Positions 51,593-60,950 are shown, numbered from the stretch's first letter. The stretch is DNA of 64,000 nucleotides from Alphaproteobacteria bacterium (GCA_019247845.1 JAFBAL010000041.1:53942-117941); one strand, 5' to 3'. Numbers and translations are program-made. Notes: generated from the letters alone by a model not told the origin.

Positions 51593-52035
51593 GCGTCGTC
51601 CAGGGAAGCTTCACCATCCACCGCACCTACGCCGCGCCGGTCGCCATGGTGTTCCAGGCCTTTGCGGACCCGGACGCCAAGGCGCGCTGGTTCGCCAGAC
51701 ATGACGACCTGAAGGTGCTGATCCGCGAGCAGGATTTCCGCCCCGGCGGCCGCGACCGCGTGAAGGGCAAGTTCGCAAACGGGCGCGTCTCCGACTTCCA
51801 ATGCGAATACCGCGACATCGTGGAGAACGAGCGCATCGTCTATGTCTACGACATGATCGTGGACGACAGGAAGATCTCGGTGTCGCTGGCGATCCTGACC
51901 TTCGCGAAGGACGGGAAGGGCACCAGGCTCAGCGCCACCGAGCACGGCGCCTTCCTCGACGGCTACGACGATGCCGGCGCGCGCGAGCACGGCACCGGCA
52001 TCCTGCTGGATCAACTGGGAGAAGCGCTGAAGTAA
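51589..52035 (+). CDS. SRPBCC (AHSA1-type) domain protein, last of the operon
   Basis: 148 aa from GTG 51589 (GTGA overlap). FTIHRTYAAPVAMVFQAFAD, KARWFARHDDLKV, IREQDFRPGGRDRV, then a C-terminal helix AREHGTGILLDQLGEAL. Third SRPBCC protein in the ArsR operon. It is directly followed by a strong hairpin terminator, which marks the operon end. Confidence 0.86.
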   Translation: MSVVQGSFTIHRTYAAPVAMVFQAFADPDAKARWFARHDDLKVLIREQDFRPGGRDRVKGKFANGRVSDFQCEYRDIVENERIVYVYDMIVDDRKISVSLAILTFAKDGKGTRLSATEHGAFLDGYDDAGAREHGTGILLDQLGEALK

Positions 52036-52060
52036 CAACCTCCCCCTTGTGGGGAGGTTG
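52036..52060. terminator. Bidirectional hairpin terminator
   Basis: CAACCTCCCC (52036-52045) pairs perfectly with GGGGAGGTTG (52051-52060) around a five-base loop. It begins right after the TAA of the SRPBCC gene and ends two bases before the stop codon of the convergent TauD-like gene. T-rich sequence follows rightwards. Confidence 0.8.
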
Positions 52061-52062
52061 GC

Positions 52063-52941
52063 TTATTTCCCCCGATAGAACGGCTTGTCGCCCAGGATCG
52101 TGACGCGATACATCACGCGCTCGTTCGCCGGCACGTCGCCGACGGTGTAGTGCTGCGTCACGCGGTTGTCCCAGAACGCGAGCGTGCCGCGCTTCCATTG
52201 CCGGCGCACCAGGAACTGCGGCTGCTGGATCTGCTCGAAGATCATCTCGAGCAGCTTGCGGCTTTCGCTGTGGCTGAGCCCCAAGATCCGCGTCGTGAAG
52301 GCCGGGTTGACGAACAGGCTGTTCAGCCCGGTCTCGGGATGGGTGCGCACCACCGGATGCGTCGTCGGCGGATGGTCGCGCCGCGCCCAGGCGAAGCGCT
52401 CCACCCCCAGGTCCATGCGCGCGAAGCGTTCCTCCGTATACGAACGTTCGAAGTCGTGGCTGGCGATCAGGGGCGCGAGGAAGTCGCGGATCGGCTGCGA
52501 CAGCGCCTGATAGGCGGCGCGCGTGCTCGCCCAGATCGTGTCGCCGCCGGCCTGCGGCGTGTCCTGGGCGTAGAGCAGGCAGGCCATCGGCGGCGTGTCG
52601 AGGAAGGTCACGTCGGCGCGCCAGTTGCCGCTGTCGTCGATCGCCCACTGGTTCTGCAGCAGCGCGACCTCGGGCACGTCCATGACGTGCGGGCGGATGG
52701 GATGGACGTGCAGCTCGCCGAAGCGGCGCGCGAAGTCGCGCAGCTGGTGCGGCGCCAGGTTCTGGTCGTCGAAGAACAGCACCTCATAGCGCAGCAGCGC
52801 GCGGCGCAGCGCGGCGATCTCGCTTGGGCTCAAGGGGCGGGCGAGGTCGAGGCCCTCGATGCGCGCGCCCAGGGTCGAGGACAGGGGCGCTATCTGGAAA
52901 TCGAAAGATCGTTCAGGGGCTTGGGCGGCGAGGGCACTCAT
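52063..52941 (-). CDS. TauD-family Fe(II)/2-oxoglutarate dioxygenase, one iron ligand changed
   Basis: 292 aa, similar end to end to E. coli taurine dioxygenase: FARRFGELHVHP, TPPMACLLYAQ, GGDTIWASTRAAY, HPVVRTHPETG, and WDNRVTQHYTVGDV with the second iron His and YRVTILGDKPFYRGK. In the first ligand motif the expected NWHxDVTF reads NWRADVTF: Arg-108 replaces the His, while Asp-110 is kept. TauD releases sulfite from sulfonates under sulfur limitation. The Arg may weaken iron binding or mark a changed reaction. Divergent from the porin and sulfate genes. Confidence 0.82.
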   Translation of the reverse strand: MSALAAQAPERSFDFQIAPLSSTLGARIEGLDLARPLSPSEIAALRRALLRYEVLFFDDQNLAPHQLRDFARRFGELHVHPIRPHVMDVPEVALLQNQWAIDDSGNWRADVTFLDTPPMACLLYAQDTPQAGGDTIWASTRAAYQALSQPIRDFLAPLIASHDFERSYTEERFARMDLGVERFAWARRDHPPTTHPVVRTHPETGLNSLFVNPAFTTRILGLSHSESRKLLEMIFEQIQQPQFLVRRQWKRGTLAFWDNRVTQHYTVGDVPANERVMYRVTILGDKPFYRGK

Positions 52942-52970
52942 CGGGCTACTCCTTGAGGGATATTCCTCTA

Positions 52971-53003
52971 ATACTCTATTGACTCGGTCGAGTATATATG
53001 GAT
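52971..53003. promoter_or_regulatory. Putative sulfur-regulon operator/promoter, site 1
   Basis: ATACTC (52971-52976) and GAGTAT (52990-52995) form an inverted repeat around TTGACT (52979-52984); inside it ACTCG-GT-CGAGT is a smaller palindrome. The AT-rich block TATATATGGA follows. The same core occurs upstream of the first TSUP permease. It lies between the divergent tauD-like and porin genes and could serve both. The regulator is unknown. Confidence 0.5.
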
Positions 53004-53045
53004 TTGTAAGGGCCGCTCACGAATTTGCGAGAAGAGGGGACTACA

Positions 53046-54509
53046 ATGAAGAGCTTGATGACGATGCTGCTCGCGGGCAGCGCGATCGTCGCCGCGACCG
53101 CGGCGCATGCCGAACGTGCGGCGTCCAGCGGCACCTCCGGCCAGGGCGCCGCCGCCAGCGACCAGAAGATCCAGGAGCTTCAGCAGTCCATCGAGGACCT
53201 GCAGGCGCAGGTCCAGGACCTGAAGCGCTCGACCGCCGATCAATACGCCGACGTGCAGAACCAGCAGGCCAAGGGCATCAAGGTCACGATCGCGAACGGC
53301 CGCCCGACCATCGCCGGCGACGATTTCAGCCTGTCGCTGCGCGCTTTGGTGCAGTACGACAGCGCCTATTACGGCCAAGGCAAGGTGCCCACGGGCACCG
53401 ACTTCTCCAGCGGCAACAACTTCCGCCGCGCGCGCTTCGGCTTCGAAGGCACGGCGTTCAAGGACTGGTACTATACCTTCATCTACGACTTCGGCGGCTC
53501 GGGCAACGAAGGCTCGACGATCAGCTCGGCCTATATCCAGTACAACGGGCTGGCGCCGTTCCACGCCAAGATCGGCGCCTTCCCGCCGTCGGAGAGCTTC
53601 GACGACACGACCTCGGCGCAAGACCTGTTGTTCCTCGAGCGCGCGCAGCCGGCCGATCTCGCGCGCGGCATCGCGGGCTCGGACGGCCGCGACGCGGTGC
53701 AGCTCTTCGCCTATGACGACAACTACTTCGCCTCGGTCGCCTATACCGGCAGCCTGGTCGGCGCCGCGGCGGCCTTCGACGAGCAGCAGGCGCTGGTCGG
53801 CCGCGTCGCCTACCGCCCGATCGCGAGCGAGAACGTGAACTTCGCCGTCGGCGGCGATCTCACCTATGTGCTCAAGTTCCCCGACCTCGCGGCCGGCGCC
53901 AACTCGGCGCATGCCTTCTCGCTGAGCGAGCGGCCCGAGCTCAACGTCGACGACAACAACATCCGCCTGATCAGCTCCGGCACCATCGATGCCGACCACG
54001 CGACCGAATGGGGCGTGGAAGCGGCGGGCAACTACTACAATTTCTACGGCCAGGGCGGCTATTTCGGCTTCGAGGCGTCGCGCCGTCCGCTCGGCAACCT
54101 GACCGGCCTTCCCGATCCGGACTTCAACGGCTGGTACGGGCAGGTGAGCTGGGTGCTGACCGGCGAGGTGAAGAAATACAAGGCCGAGACCGGCTCGTGG
54201 ACCTCGCCCAAGCCGGCCGAGCCCTTCACCATCGACAAGGGCGGGCTCGGCGCCTGGGAAATCGCGGCGCGCTACAGCGACATGGACCTCAACTACCGCC
54301 CGGGCAACGCGGGCAGCGCCACCCCGTTCGGCGGCATCCGCGGCGGCGACCAGCGCATCTGGACCGCCGGGCTGAACTGGTATCCGAACCAGGCGCTGCG
54401 CTTCATGCTCGACTATCAGCATACGGATGTTTCGAAGCTGAGCTCGGCCGGCCTCAATGCCGACGCCCGCCTCGACGCGGTGTCGCTGCGCGCGCAGATC
54501 GCGTTCTGA
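53046..54509 (+). CDS. OprO/OprP-type outer-membrane porin
   Basis: 487 aa from ATG 53046. Signal peptide ending AAHA (residue 20), an N-terminal coiled-coil ([20 protein letters not shown]) typical of phosphate-selective porin relatives, then alternating beta strands rich in Tyr, Phe and Asp, ending in a C-terminal Phe (RAQIAF) as outer-membrane proteins do. It comes just before the sulfate-binding protein gene (13 bases), so it probably admits sulfate or sulfonates through the outer membrane. Selectivity is inferred from context. Confidence 0.87.
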   Translation: MKSLMTMLLAGSAIVAATAAHAERAASSGTSGQGAAASDQKIQELQQSIEDLQAQVQDLKRSTADQYADVQNQQAKGIKVTIANGRPTIAGDDFSLSLRALVQYDSAYYGQGKVPTGTDFSSGNNFRRARFGFEGTAFKDWYYTFIYDFGGSGNEGSTISSAYIQYNGLAPFHAKIGAFPPSESFDDTTSAQDLLFLERAQPADLARGIAGSDGRDAVQLFAYDDNYFASVAYTGSLVGAAAAFDEQQALVGRVAYRPIASENVNFAVGGDLTYVLKFPDLAAGANSAHAFSLSERPELNVDDNNIRLISSGTIDADHATEWGVEAAGNYYNFYGQGGYFGFEASRRPLGNLTGLPDPDFNGWYGQVSWVLTGEVKKYKAETGSWTSPKPAEPFTIDKGGLGAWEIAARYSDMDLNYRPGNAGSATPFGGIRGGDQRIWTAGLNWYPNQALRFMLDYQHTDVSKLSSAGLNADARLDAVSLRAQIAF

Positions 54510-54522
54510 TCGGGAGACCAAG

Positions 54523-55524
54523 ATGAAGAAGATCGCAATCGCTCTCATCTGCGGCCTGGCGGCCAGCGCCGCCCACGCCGCCGACGTCAAGCTGCTCAAC
54601 GTCAGCTACGACCCGACGCGCGAGCTCTACAAGGACATCAACGCGGCCTTCGCGGCGCAGTACAAGCAGAAGACCGGCGACACCGTCACCATCAACATGT
54701 CGCACAACGGGTCGGGCGCGCAGTCCCGCGCCATCATCGACGGCCTCGACGCCGACGTCGCGACGCTGGCGCTGGCCTACGACATCGACGCTGTCGCCGA
54801 CAAGGCCAAGCTCCTGCCCAAGGACTGGATGAAGCGCCTGCCGCAGAACTCCTCGCCCTATACCTCGACCATCGTGTTCCTGGTGCGCAAGGGCAATCCC
54901 TGGAAGGTCAAGGACTGGGGCGACCTGGTGAAGCCGGGCATCCATGTCGTCACGCCGAACCCGAAGACCTCGGGCGGCGCGCGCTGGTCGTACCTGGCGG
55001 CCTGGGCCTGGGCGGAGAAGTCTCCCGGCGGCAGCGCCGACAAGGCCAAGGCCTTCGTCGCCAACCTCTATCACCACGTGCCGGTGCTCGACACCGGCGC
55101 GCGCGGCGCGACGACGACCTTTGCCCAGCGCGGCATCGGCGACGTGCTCCTGTCGTGGGAGAACGAGGCGCATCTGGCGCTGGCCGAAGCGGGCGGCGCG
55201 GACAAGTTCCAGATCGTCTATCCGCCGAGCTCGATCCTGGCCGAACCTTCCGTCGCGGTGATCGACAAGAACGTCGACCGCCACAAGACGCGTGCCGCCG
55301 CCGAGGCCTACCTGAAGTTCCTCTACACCAAGGACGCGCAGGAGATCGAGGCGAAGAACTTCTACCGCCCGCGCGACGCGGCGGTGCTGGCGGCGCATGC
55401 CTCGCAGTTCCCGAACATCAAGCTCTACGACATCGACGACGTGTTCGGCGGCTGGACCAAGGCGCAACAGGTCCACTTCTCCGACGGCGGCGTCTTCGAC
55501 CAGATCTATAAGCCAGGCCAGTAA
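54523..55524 (+). CDS. sbp: Periplasmic sulfate/thiosulfate-binding protein
   Basis: 333 aa from ATG 54523. Signal peptide [20 protein letters not shown], then the Sbp/CysP family sequence [60 protein letters not shown], and [17 protein letters not shown]. It binds sulfate or thiosulfate and delivers it to CysT/CysW. Whether it is Sbp or CysP cannot be settled. The gene is followed by a terminator-like hairpin inside the start of cysT, which may allow higher production of this subunit. Confidence 0.9.
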   Translation: MKKIAIALICGLAASAAHAADVKLLNVSYDPTRELYKDINAAFAAQYKQKTGDTVTINMSHNGSGAQSRAIIDGLDADVATLALAYDIDAVADKAKLLPKDWMKRLPQNSSPYTSTIVFLVRKGNPWKVKDWGDLVKPGIHVVTPNPKTSGGARWSYLAAWAWAEKSPGGSADKAKAFVANLYHHVPVLDTGARGATTTFAQRGIGDVLLSWENEAHLALAEAGGADKFQIVYPPSSILAEPSVAVIDKNVDRHKTRAAAEAYLKFLYTKDAQEIEAKNFYRPRDAAVLAAHASQFPNIKLYDIDDVFGGWTKAQQVHFSDGGVFDQIYKPGQ

Positions 55525-55537
55525 GGACCCCACTGTC

Positions 55538-56377
55538 GTGGCAACATTGGTGCTACCTCGAGTCCGAAGCCGGAGCGCGTTGCCCGGCTTCGGCTTTTCT
55601 TTGGCCTTCACGCTCTTTTACCTGAGCGCGATCGTGCTCATCCCGCTGGCGGCGCTGATCATCCGTCCGTGGGAGCTCGGTTGGAATGGCTTCTGGGCTG
55701 AGATCCTAGCGCCCCGCGTGCTGCATGCGCTCAAGCTCTCGTTCGGCGCCGCCGCGGTCGCGGCCGCGATCAACTCGGTGTTCGGCCTGATCGTCGCCTG
55801 GGTGCTGGTGCGCTACCGCTTCCCGTTCAAGCGCGTCGTCGACGCGCTGGTCGATCTTCCCTTCGCGCTGCCGACGGCGGTCGCGGGCATCGCGCTCTCG
55901 GCGCTCTATGCGAGCAACGGCTGGATCGGCGCGCCGCTGGAGAAGGCCGGAATCAAAATCGCCTATACGCCCTATGGCGTCGTGGTCGCGCTGGTGTTCA
56001 TCGGGCTGCCTTTCGTGGTGCGCACGCTGCAGCCGGTCCTGACCGACCTGTCGCGCGATTCCGAAGAGGCGGCGGCGACCCTGGGCGCGACGCGCTTCCA
56101 GACCTTCCGCCGCGTGATCCTTCCCACCCTGGCGCCGACGCTTCTGACCGGCACGGCAATGGCCTTCGCCCGCGCCGTCGGCGAATACGGCTCGGTGATC
56201 TTCATTGCCGGCAATCTGCCGATGGTGTCCGAGATCACGCCGCTGCTCATCATCATCAAGCTGCAGGAATACGACTATGCCGGCGCGGCCGCCGTCGGCG
56301 TGGTGATGCTGGCGGTATCGTTCGTCTTCCTGCTGGCGCTGAACGCGCTGCAGGCCTGGGTGAGCTCCAGGCGATGA
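55538..56377 (+). CDS. cysT: Sulfate ABC transporter permease CysT
   Basis: 279 aa from GTG 55538. It aligns with E. coli CysU from the LPGF segment onward: [60 protein letters not shown] (EAA motif), [12 protein letters not shown]. Six transmembrane helices are predicted by eye. The GTG is chosen because homology to CysU extends upstream of any later start. It overlaps cysW by four bases. An intrinsic-terminator-like hairpin occupies codons about 9-19. Confidence 0.9.
   Translation: MATLVLPRVRSRSALPGFGFSLAFTLFYLSAIVLIPLAALIIRPWELGWNGFWAEILAPRVLHALKLSFGAAAVAAAINSVFGLIVAWVLVRYRFPFKRVVDALVDLPFALPTAVAGIALSALYASNGWIGAPLEKAGIKIAYTPYGVVVALVFIGLPFVVRTLQPVLTDLSRDSEEAAATLGATRFQTFRRVILPTLAPTLLTGTAMAFARAVGEYGSVIFIAGNLPMVSEITPLLIIIKLQEYDYAGAAAVGVVMLAVSFVFLLALNALQAWVSSRR
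55564..55602 (+). terminator. Terminator-like hairpin inside the 5' end of cysT
   Basis: CCGAAGCCGG (55564-55573) pairs perfectly with CCGGCTTCGG (55584-55593), followed by CTTTTCTTT. This is the form of a Rho-independent terminator, 40 bases after the sulfate-binding protein stop and inside the cysT reading frame. Confidence 0.6.
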
Positions 56378-57276
56378 CGACGACGACCGCACCGAAAATG
56401 AAGCGCGTGGCGATGAAGACCATCCCCATCCTGCGTCCGCGGGCGCCGACCGACGACCACCCGCTGGTCAAGATCGCGCTGTCGGCCATCGCGGTCGTGT
56501 TCATCGGGCTGTTCCTGTTCATGCCGCTGCTCACCGTGTTCTCGGAAGCGCTGGCGCAGGGCTGGCGCATGGCGTGGGACGCGCTCAGCGAGCCCGATGC
56601 GATCGAGGCGATCAAGCTCACGCTGCTGGTCGCCGCCATCGCAGTGCCGCTGAACATGGTCTTCGGGCTGGCGGCGTCGTGGTGCATCGCCAAGTTCGAC
56701 TTCCGCGGCAAGAACCTGCTGATCACGCTGATCGACATCCCGTTCTCCGTGTCGCCGGTGGTGTCGGGCCTGGTCTTCGTCCTGATCTTCGGGCTTCAGG
56801 GCTGGCTCGGCCAGTGGCTGCGCGACAACGACATGAAGATCATCTTCGCGCTGCCCGGCATCGTGCTGGCGACGGTATTCGTCACCTTTCCCTTCGTCGC
56901 GCGCGAGCTGATCCCGTTGATGATCGACCAGGGCAAGGACGAAGAGGAGGCCGCGGCCACGCTCGGCGCCGGCGGCTGGAGCACCTTCTTCCGCGTCACG
57001 CTGCCGAACATCAAATGGGCGCTGCTCTATGGCGTGCTCCTGTGCAACGCGCGCGCGATGGGCGAGTTCGGCGCGGTGTCGGTGGTGAGCGGACATATCC
57101 GCGGGCTCACCAACACCATGCCGCTGCACGTCGAGGTTCTCTACAACGACTATCAATATGTCGGCGCCTTCGCGGTCGCCTCGGTGCTGGCGCTGCTGGC
57201 GCTCGTCACCCTGCTCGTCAAATCGGTGCTCGAATGGCAGTTCGCCGACGAGATATCAGCCACGCATCGTCATTGA
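56374..57276 (+). CDS. cysW: Sulfate ABC transporter permease CysW
   Basis: 300 aa, ATGA overlap with cys[79 protein letters not shown] (EAA motif), [13 protein letters not shown]: all typical of CysW. It pairs with CysT to form the membrane channel energised by CysA. Complete and of normal length. Confidence 0.92.
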   Translation: MTTTTAPKMKRVAMKTIPILRPRAPTDDHPLVKIALSAIAVVFIGLFLFMPLLTVFSEALAQGWRMAWDALSEPDAIEAIKLTLLVAAIAVPLNMVFGLAASWCIAKFDFRGKNLLITLIDIPFSVSPVVSGLVFVLIFGLQGWLGQWLRDNDMKIIFALPGIVLATVFVTFPFVARELIPLMIDQGKDEEEAAATLGAGGWSTFFRVTLPNIKWALLYGVLLCNARAMGEFGAVSVVSGHIRGLTNTMPLHVEVLYNDYQYVGAFAVASVLALLALVTLLVKSVLEWQFADEISATHRH

Positions 57277-57287
57277 AGGAGCCCGTC

Positions 57288-58091
57288 ATGTCGCTCGTCA
57301 TCGAACAGATCGCCAAGCGCTTCGACCGCTTCCCCGCGCTGAAAGGCGTGAGCATGGAGGCGCCGGAGGGATGCTTCCTGGCGCTGCTCGGGCCGTCGGG
57401 CTCGGGCAAGACGACCTTGCTGCGCATCCTGGGCGGGCTCGAGTTCGCCGACGTCGGCCATATCCAGTTCGCCGGCCTCGACTGGCTGTCGCTGCCCGCG
57501 CGCGAGCGCCGCGCCGGCTTCGTCTTCCAGCAATACGCGCTGTTCCGGCACATGACGGTGGCGAAGAACATCGCGTTCGGCCTGTCGATCCGTCCGCGCA
57601 AGACGCGGCCCACGCGTGCCGAGATCGCGCGCCGCGTGGAGGAGCTGCTGGCGCTCGTCCAGCTCGACGGCTTGGGCAAGCGCTACCCCAGCCAGCTTTC
57701 CGGCGGCCAGCGCCAGCGCGTGGCGCTCGCCCGCGCGCTCGCCATCGAGCCGCGCATGCTTCTGCTGGACGAGCCGTTCGGCGCGCTCGACGCCAAGGTG
57801 CGCAAGGACCTGCGCCACTGGCTGCGCAGCCTGCACGAGCGGCTGGGCCTGACCACCGTGTTCGTGACCCACGACCAGGACGAGGCGCTCGAGCTTGCCG
57901 ACATGGTGGCGGTGATGAACCAGGGCAGGATCGAGCAGATCGCCGCGCCGTCGGAGCTGCGCGCCAACCCGGCCTCGGATTTCGTCGCCGAGTTCCTCGG
58001 CCAGAATGCGGCGCCCGGCGTGGTGCCGCTGCGCACCGCCGCCACGCGCCAGAAATCTCCAACCGACTCAAGAGGTTACGCAACATACTAA
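57288..58091 (+). CDS. cysA: Sulfate ABC transporter ATPase CysA, short form
   Basis: 267 aa from ATG 57288. Walker [11 protein letters not shown]-loop QQYALFRHM, signature [15 protein letters not shown], Walker [13 protein letters not shown] and the switch His in [17 protein letters not shown] are all present. E. coli CysA has about 365 residues; this one lacks the C-terminal TOBE/regulatory part and ends about 30 residues after the core. The ATPase should work, but regulation through the C-terminal domain is probably absent. Confidence 0.92.
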   Translation: MSLVIEQIAKRFDRFPALKGVSMEAPEGCFLALLGPSGSGKTTLLRILGGLEFADVGHIQFAGLDWLSLPARERRAGFVFQQYALFRHMTVAKNIAFGLSIRPRKTRPTRAEIARRVEELLALVQLDGLGKRYPSQLSGGQRQRVALARALAIEPRMLLLDEPFGALDAKVRKDLRHWLRSLHERLGLTTVFVTHDQDEALELADMVAVMNQGRIEQIAAPSELRANPASDFVAEFLGQNAAPGVVPLRTAATRQKSPTDSRGYATY

Positions 58092-58122
58092 ACATAGTCT
58101 ATTGACTTGGTAGTATTTATGG
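58085..58122 (+). promoter_or_regulatory. Putative sulfur-regulon operator/promoter, site 2
   Basis: Overlaps the last codons of cysA. AGTCTATTGACT (58096-58107) and AGTATTTATGGA (58111-58122) match the corresponding parts of site 1 (ACTCTATTGACT and AGTATATATGGA) with two bases fewer between them. ATACTA/TAGTAT flank it as an inverted repeat (58085-58090, 58111-58116). It sits about 65 bases before the TSUP permease gene. Confidence 0.5.
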
Positions 58123-58186
58123 AGTTCGTTCCGCGCCCATGCGGGGGCGGGGCGTTTTGCCGTGCCTGCGCCAAAGGGGCAGGGCC

Positions 58187-58981
58187 ATGACGGATTTGTT
58201 TTCCCATATCGATCCGCTTTACGTGCTGAGCGGCGTTCTGGTCGGCGCGCTCGTCGGCTTCACCGGCGTCGGCGGCGGCTCGCTGATGACGCCGCTGCTG
58301 ATCCTGGTGTTCGGCATCCATCCGGCGAGCGCGGTGGGCACCGACCTGCTTTATGCGGCAGCGACCAAGACCGCGGGCACCGCTGTCCATGGCTGGAACA
58401 AGACCATCGATTGGAAGATCGTGGGCAAGCTCGCGCTGGGCAGCGTGCCGATGACGGTGCTGACCGTGCTCGCGCTCTATTACATGGGCGTCGACAGCAA
58501 GGCGACGCAGAGCGTCATCACCAAGACCCTGGGCGTGGCGCTGCTCGCGACCGCCGTGCTGCTCTTCGCGCGCAAGCCGCTGATGGCGTGGTACGACCGC
58601 AAGATCGGCGAGCCCGATCCGCGGCTCGTGACCCGGCTCACCGTGCTGACCGGAGCGGTGCTGGGCGTGCTGGTGACCATCTCTTCGGTCGGCGCCGGCG
58701 CCATCGGCGTGACGGCGCTCGTCATGCTGTATCCCAAGATGCCGGCGCAGCGCATCGTCGGCTCCGACATCGCCCATGCCGTGCCGCTGACTTTGCTCGC
58801 GGGCCTCGGCCATTCGATCCTCGGCACCATCGACCTGCACCTGCTGGTGTCGCTGCTCTGCGGCTCGCTGCCCGCCATCGTGATCGCCAGCATCGCTTCG
58901 GCGCGGACCTCGGACACGGTGGTGCGCGTGGCGCTGGGGCTCGTGCTGCTCGCGGTCTGCGCGCGGTTCTGGTTCCTTTGA
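58187..58981 (+). CDS. TSUP (TauE/SafE) family permease, copy 1
   Basis: 264 aa from ATG 58187. TSUP signature GFTGVGGGSLMTPLLIL near residue 25, repeated in the second half as TISSVGAGAIGVTALVMLYP. About eight transmembrane helices. TauE/SafE proteins export or import sulfite, sulfoacetate or other sulfur anions. Placed after cysTWA and under a motif shared with the tauD/porin promoter, it probably handles a sulfur anion. It is followed by a close paralogue. Confidence 0.88.
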   Translation: MTDLFSHIDPLYVLSGVLVGALVGFTGVGGGSLMTPLLILVFGIHPASAVGTDLLYAAATKTAGTAVHGWNKTIDWKIVGKLALGSVPMTVLTVLALYYMGVDSKATQSVITKTLGVALLATAVLLFARKPLMAWYDRKIGEPDPRLVTRLTVLTGAVLGVLVTISSVGAGAIGVTALVMLYPKMPAQRIVGSDIAHAVPLTLLAGLGHSILGTIDLHLLVSLLCGSLPAIVIASIASARTSDTVVRVALGLVLLAVCARFWFL

Positions 58982-58994
58982 ACGGGGACGCATT

Positions 58995-59048
58995 GACGCT
59001 GGCGTATCGACACTGGCGGATCGACTGGCGGATCGACGCTGGCGGATT
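58995..59048 (+). repeat. Imperfect 14-bp tandem repeats between the TSUP genes
   Basis: Four consecutive units: GACGCTGGCGTATC, GACACTGGCGGATC, GACTGGCGGATC (two bases shorter) and GACGCTGGCGGATT, followed by a partial GACATCGGC. They fill half of the gap between two paralogous permease genes. Confidence 0.7.
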
Positions 59049-59089
59049 GACATCGGCAGGGCTGCTGTGGAGCACTCGCGCCCCTTGAA

Positions 59090-59899
59090 ATGGGCCGGGA
59101 GCTCGCGCTGGATTTCCTTTCTCACATCAACCCGTTTTTCGTGCTGTGCGGCGTGCTCGTAGGCGGCATCGTCGGCTTCACGGGCGTCGGCGGCGGCTCG
59201 CTGATGACGCCGGCGCTGATCCTGCTGTTCCGCGTGCATCCGGCCGTCGCCGTGGGCACCGATCTTCTCTACGCCGCGATCACCAATGCCAGCGGCTCGC
59301 TGGTGCACGGCTTCAACAAGACCATCGACTGGAAAGTGGTGGGGCGGCTCGCGCTCGGCAGCGTGCCGATGACGGCGCTGTCGATCCTGCTGCTCTATTG
59401 GATCGGCGCCGACAGCAAATGGGGGCACGAGATCGTCACCAAGGTGCTGGGCCTGGCGCTGCTGGCGACCGCGTTCCTGCTGTTCCTGCGCAAGCCGCTG
59501 CTCAAATGGTACGAAGAGAAGGTCGGCGATCCGGATCCGAAGCTCGTCGGCCGGCTCACGATAGCGACCGGGGCCGCGCTCGGCCTGCTCGTCACCATCT
59601 CGTCGGTCGGCGCGGGCGCGATCGGGGTGACGGTGCTGGTGATGCTGTACCCCAAGATGCCCACCCAGCGCATCGTGGGCTCGGACCTCGCCCATGCCGT
59701 GCCGCTCACCTTCCTCGCCGGCCTCGGCCACTCGCTGCTCGGCACCATCGACCCGCAGATCCTGGCGTCGCTGCTCTGCGGCTCGCTGCCCGCCATCGTC
59801 GTCGCCTCCATCGCCTCGGCGCGCATGTCCGACACGGTCGTGCGCGTCGTGCTCGGCCTGGTGCTGCTGGTCGTCGTGGTGCGGTTCTGGTTCTTGTGA
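59090..59899 (+). CDS. TSUP (TauE/SafE) family permease, copy 2
   Basis: 269 aa. Very similar to the preceding permease along its whole length, for example GFTGVGGGSLMTPALILLF, GSLVHGFNKTIDWKVVGRLA, TISSVGAGAIGVTVLVMLYP and QRIVGSDLAHAVPLTFLAGL. The pair is a tandem duplication. It may form a heterodimer with copy 1 or have shifted specificity. No recognisable separate promoter apart from the tandem-repeat spacer. Confidence 0.88.
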   Translation: MGRELALDFLSHINPFFVLCGVLVGGIVGFTGVGGGSLMTPALILLFRVHPAVAVGTDLLYAAITNASGSLVHGFNKTIDWKVVGRLALGSVPMTALSILLLYWIGADSKWGHEIVTKVLGLALLATAFLLFLRKPLLKWYEEKVGDPDPKLVGRLTIATGAALGLLVTISSVGAGAIGVTVLVMLYPKMPTQRIVGSDLAHAVPLTFLAGLGHSLLGTIDPQILASLLCGSLPAIVVASIASARMSDTVVRVVLGLVLLVVVVRFWFL

Positions 59900-59902
59900 G
59901 GG

Positions 59903-60892
59903 CTAAAGCATCGCCGGGATCACCCGGTCCGGCGGCTTGTGCCCGTCGGCGAAGGTCTTGATGTTGATGATGACCTTCTCGCCCATGTCCATGCGGCCTT
60001 CGAGGGTGGCCGAGCCCATATGCGGCAGAAGCACCACGTTCCTGAGCTTCTTGAGCTTGGGGTTGACCGCGGGCTCGTGCTCGAACACGTCGAGCCCGGC
60101 GCCCGAGAGCTGGCCGGCCTCGAGCATGCGCGCCAGCGTGTTCTCGTCGATCACCTCGCCGCGCGCGGTGTTGACGATATAGGCGCTGGGCTTCATCAGC
60201 TTGAGCCGGCGCGCCGACAGCAAATGATAGGTCGCCGGCGTATGCGGGCAGTTGACCGAGACGATGTCCATGCGCGCCAGCATCTGGTCGAGGCTCTCCC
60301 AATAGGTCGCCTCGAGCTCGCGCTCGATATTGGCATGCACGGGCTTGCGGTTGTGGTAGTGGATCTGCAGCCCGAAGGCCTTGGCGCGCCGCGCCACGGC
60401 CTGGCCGATGCGCCCCATGCCGACGATGCCGAGCCGCTTGCCCTGCACCCGGTGGCCGAGCATCCAGCTGGGCGACCAGCCGGTGAAGCGGTCTGCCTCG
60501 ATCTCCTTCACCCCTTCGACCAGCCGGCGCGGCACCGCCAGGATCAGCGCCATGGTCATGTCGGCGGTGTCCTCGGTCAGCACGCCCGGCGTATTGGTGA
60601 CGGTGATGCCCTTGTCGAGCGCGGTCTTGACGTCGACATTGTCGACGCCGGTGCCGAAATTGGCGATCAGCTTCAGGTTCGCGCCCGCCCGCACGATCAC
60701 CTTGGAATCGATGCGGTCGGTGACGGTGGGCACCAGCACGTCGGCGGTCTTGACCGCCTCGATCAGCGCCGCCTGGTCCATGGGCACGTCGTCGTGGTTC
60801 AGGCGGGCGTCGAAAAGCTCGCGCATGCGCGTCTCGATCGCGTCGGGGAGCTTGCGCGTGACGATCACCAGCGGCTTCTTCGCGGCGGCCAT
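59903..60892 (-). CDS. D-2-hydroxyacid dehydrogenase (glyoxylate/hydroxypyruvate reductase type)
   Basis: 329 aa. Catalytic domain ANFGTGVDNVDVKTALDKGI and TNTPGVLTEDTADMTMALIL; NAD(P)-binding GKRLGIVGMGRIGQAVARRA; catalytic Arg in NTARGEVIDE, Glu in EHEPAVNPKL, and His in VVLLPHMGSATLEGR. This fits GyaR/GhrB-type enzymes that reduce glyoxylate or hydroxypyruvate. Convergent with the TSUP genes, three bases apart. Confidence 0.88.
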   Translation of the reverse strand: MAAAKKPLVIVTRKLPDAIETRMRELFDARLNHDDVPMDQAALIEAVKTADVLVPTVTDRIDSKVIVRAGANLKLIANFGTGVDNVDVKTALDKGITVTNTPGVLTEDTADMTMALILAVPRRLVEGVKEIEADRFTGWSPSWMLGHRVQGKRLGIVGMGRIGQAVARRAKAFGLQIHYHNRKPVHANIERELEATYWESLDQMLARMDIVSVNCPHTPATYHLLSARRLKLMKPSAYIVNTARGEVIDENTLARMLEAGQLSGAGLDVFEHEPAVNPKLKKLRNVVLLPHMGSATLEGRMDMGEKVIINIKTFADGHKPPDRVIPAML

Positions 60893-60950
60893 GGCTTAAT
60901 TCCAAACTGTTCTGCTGCTATTAGCAGGCGCGGGAGGGCGAGCGTCAAGG

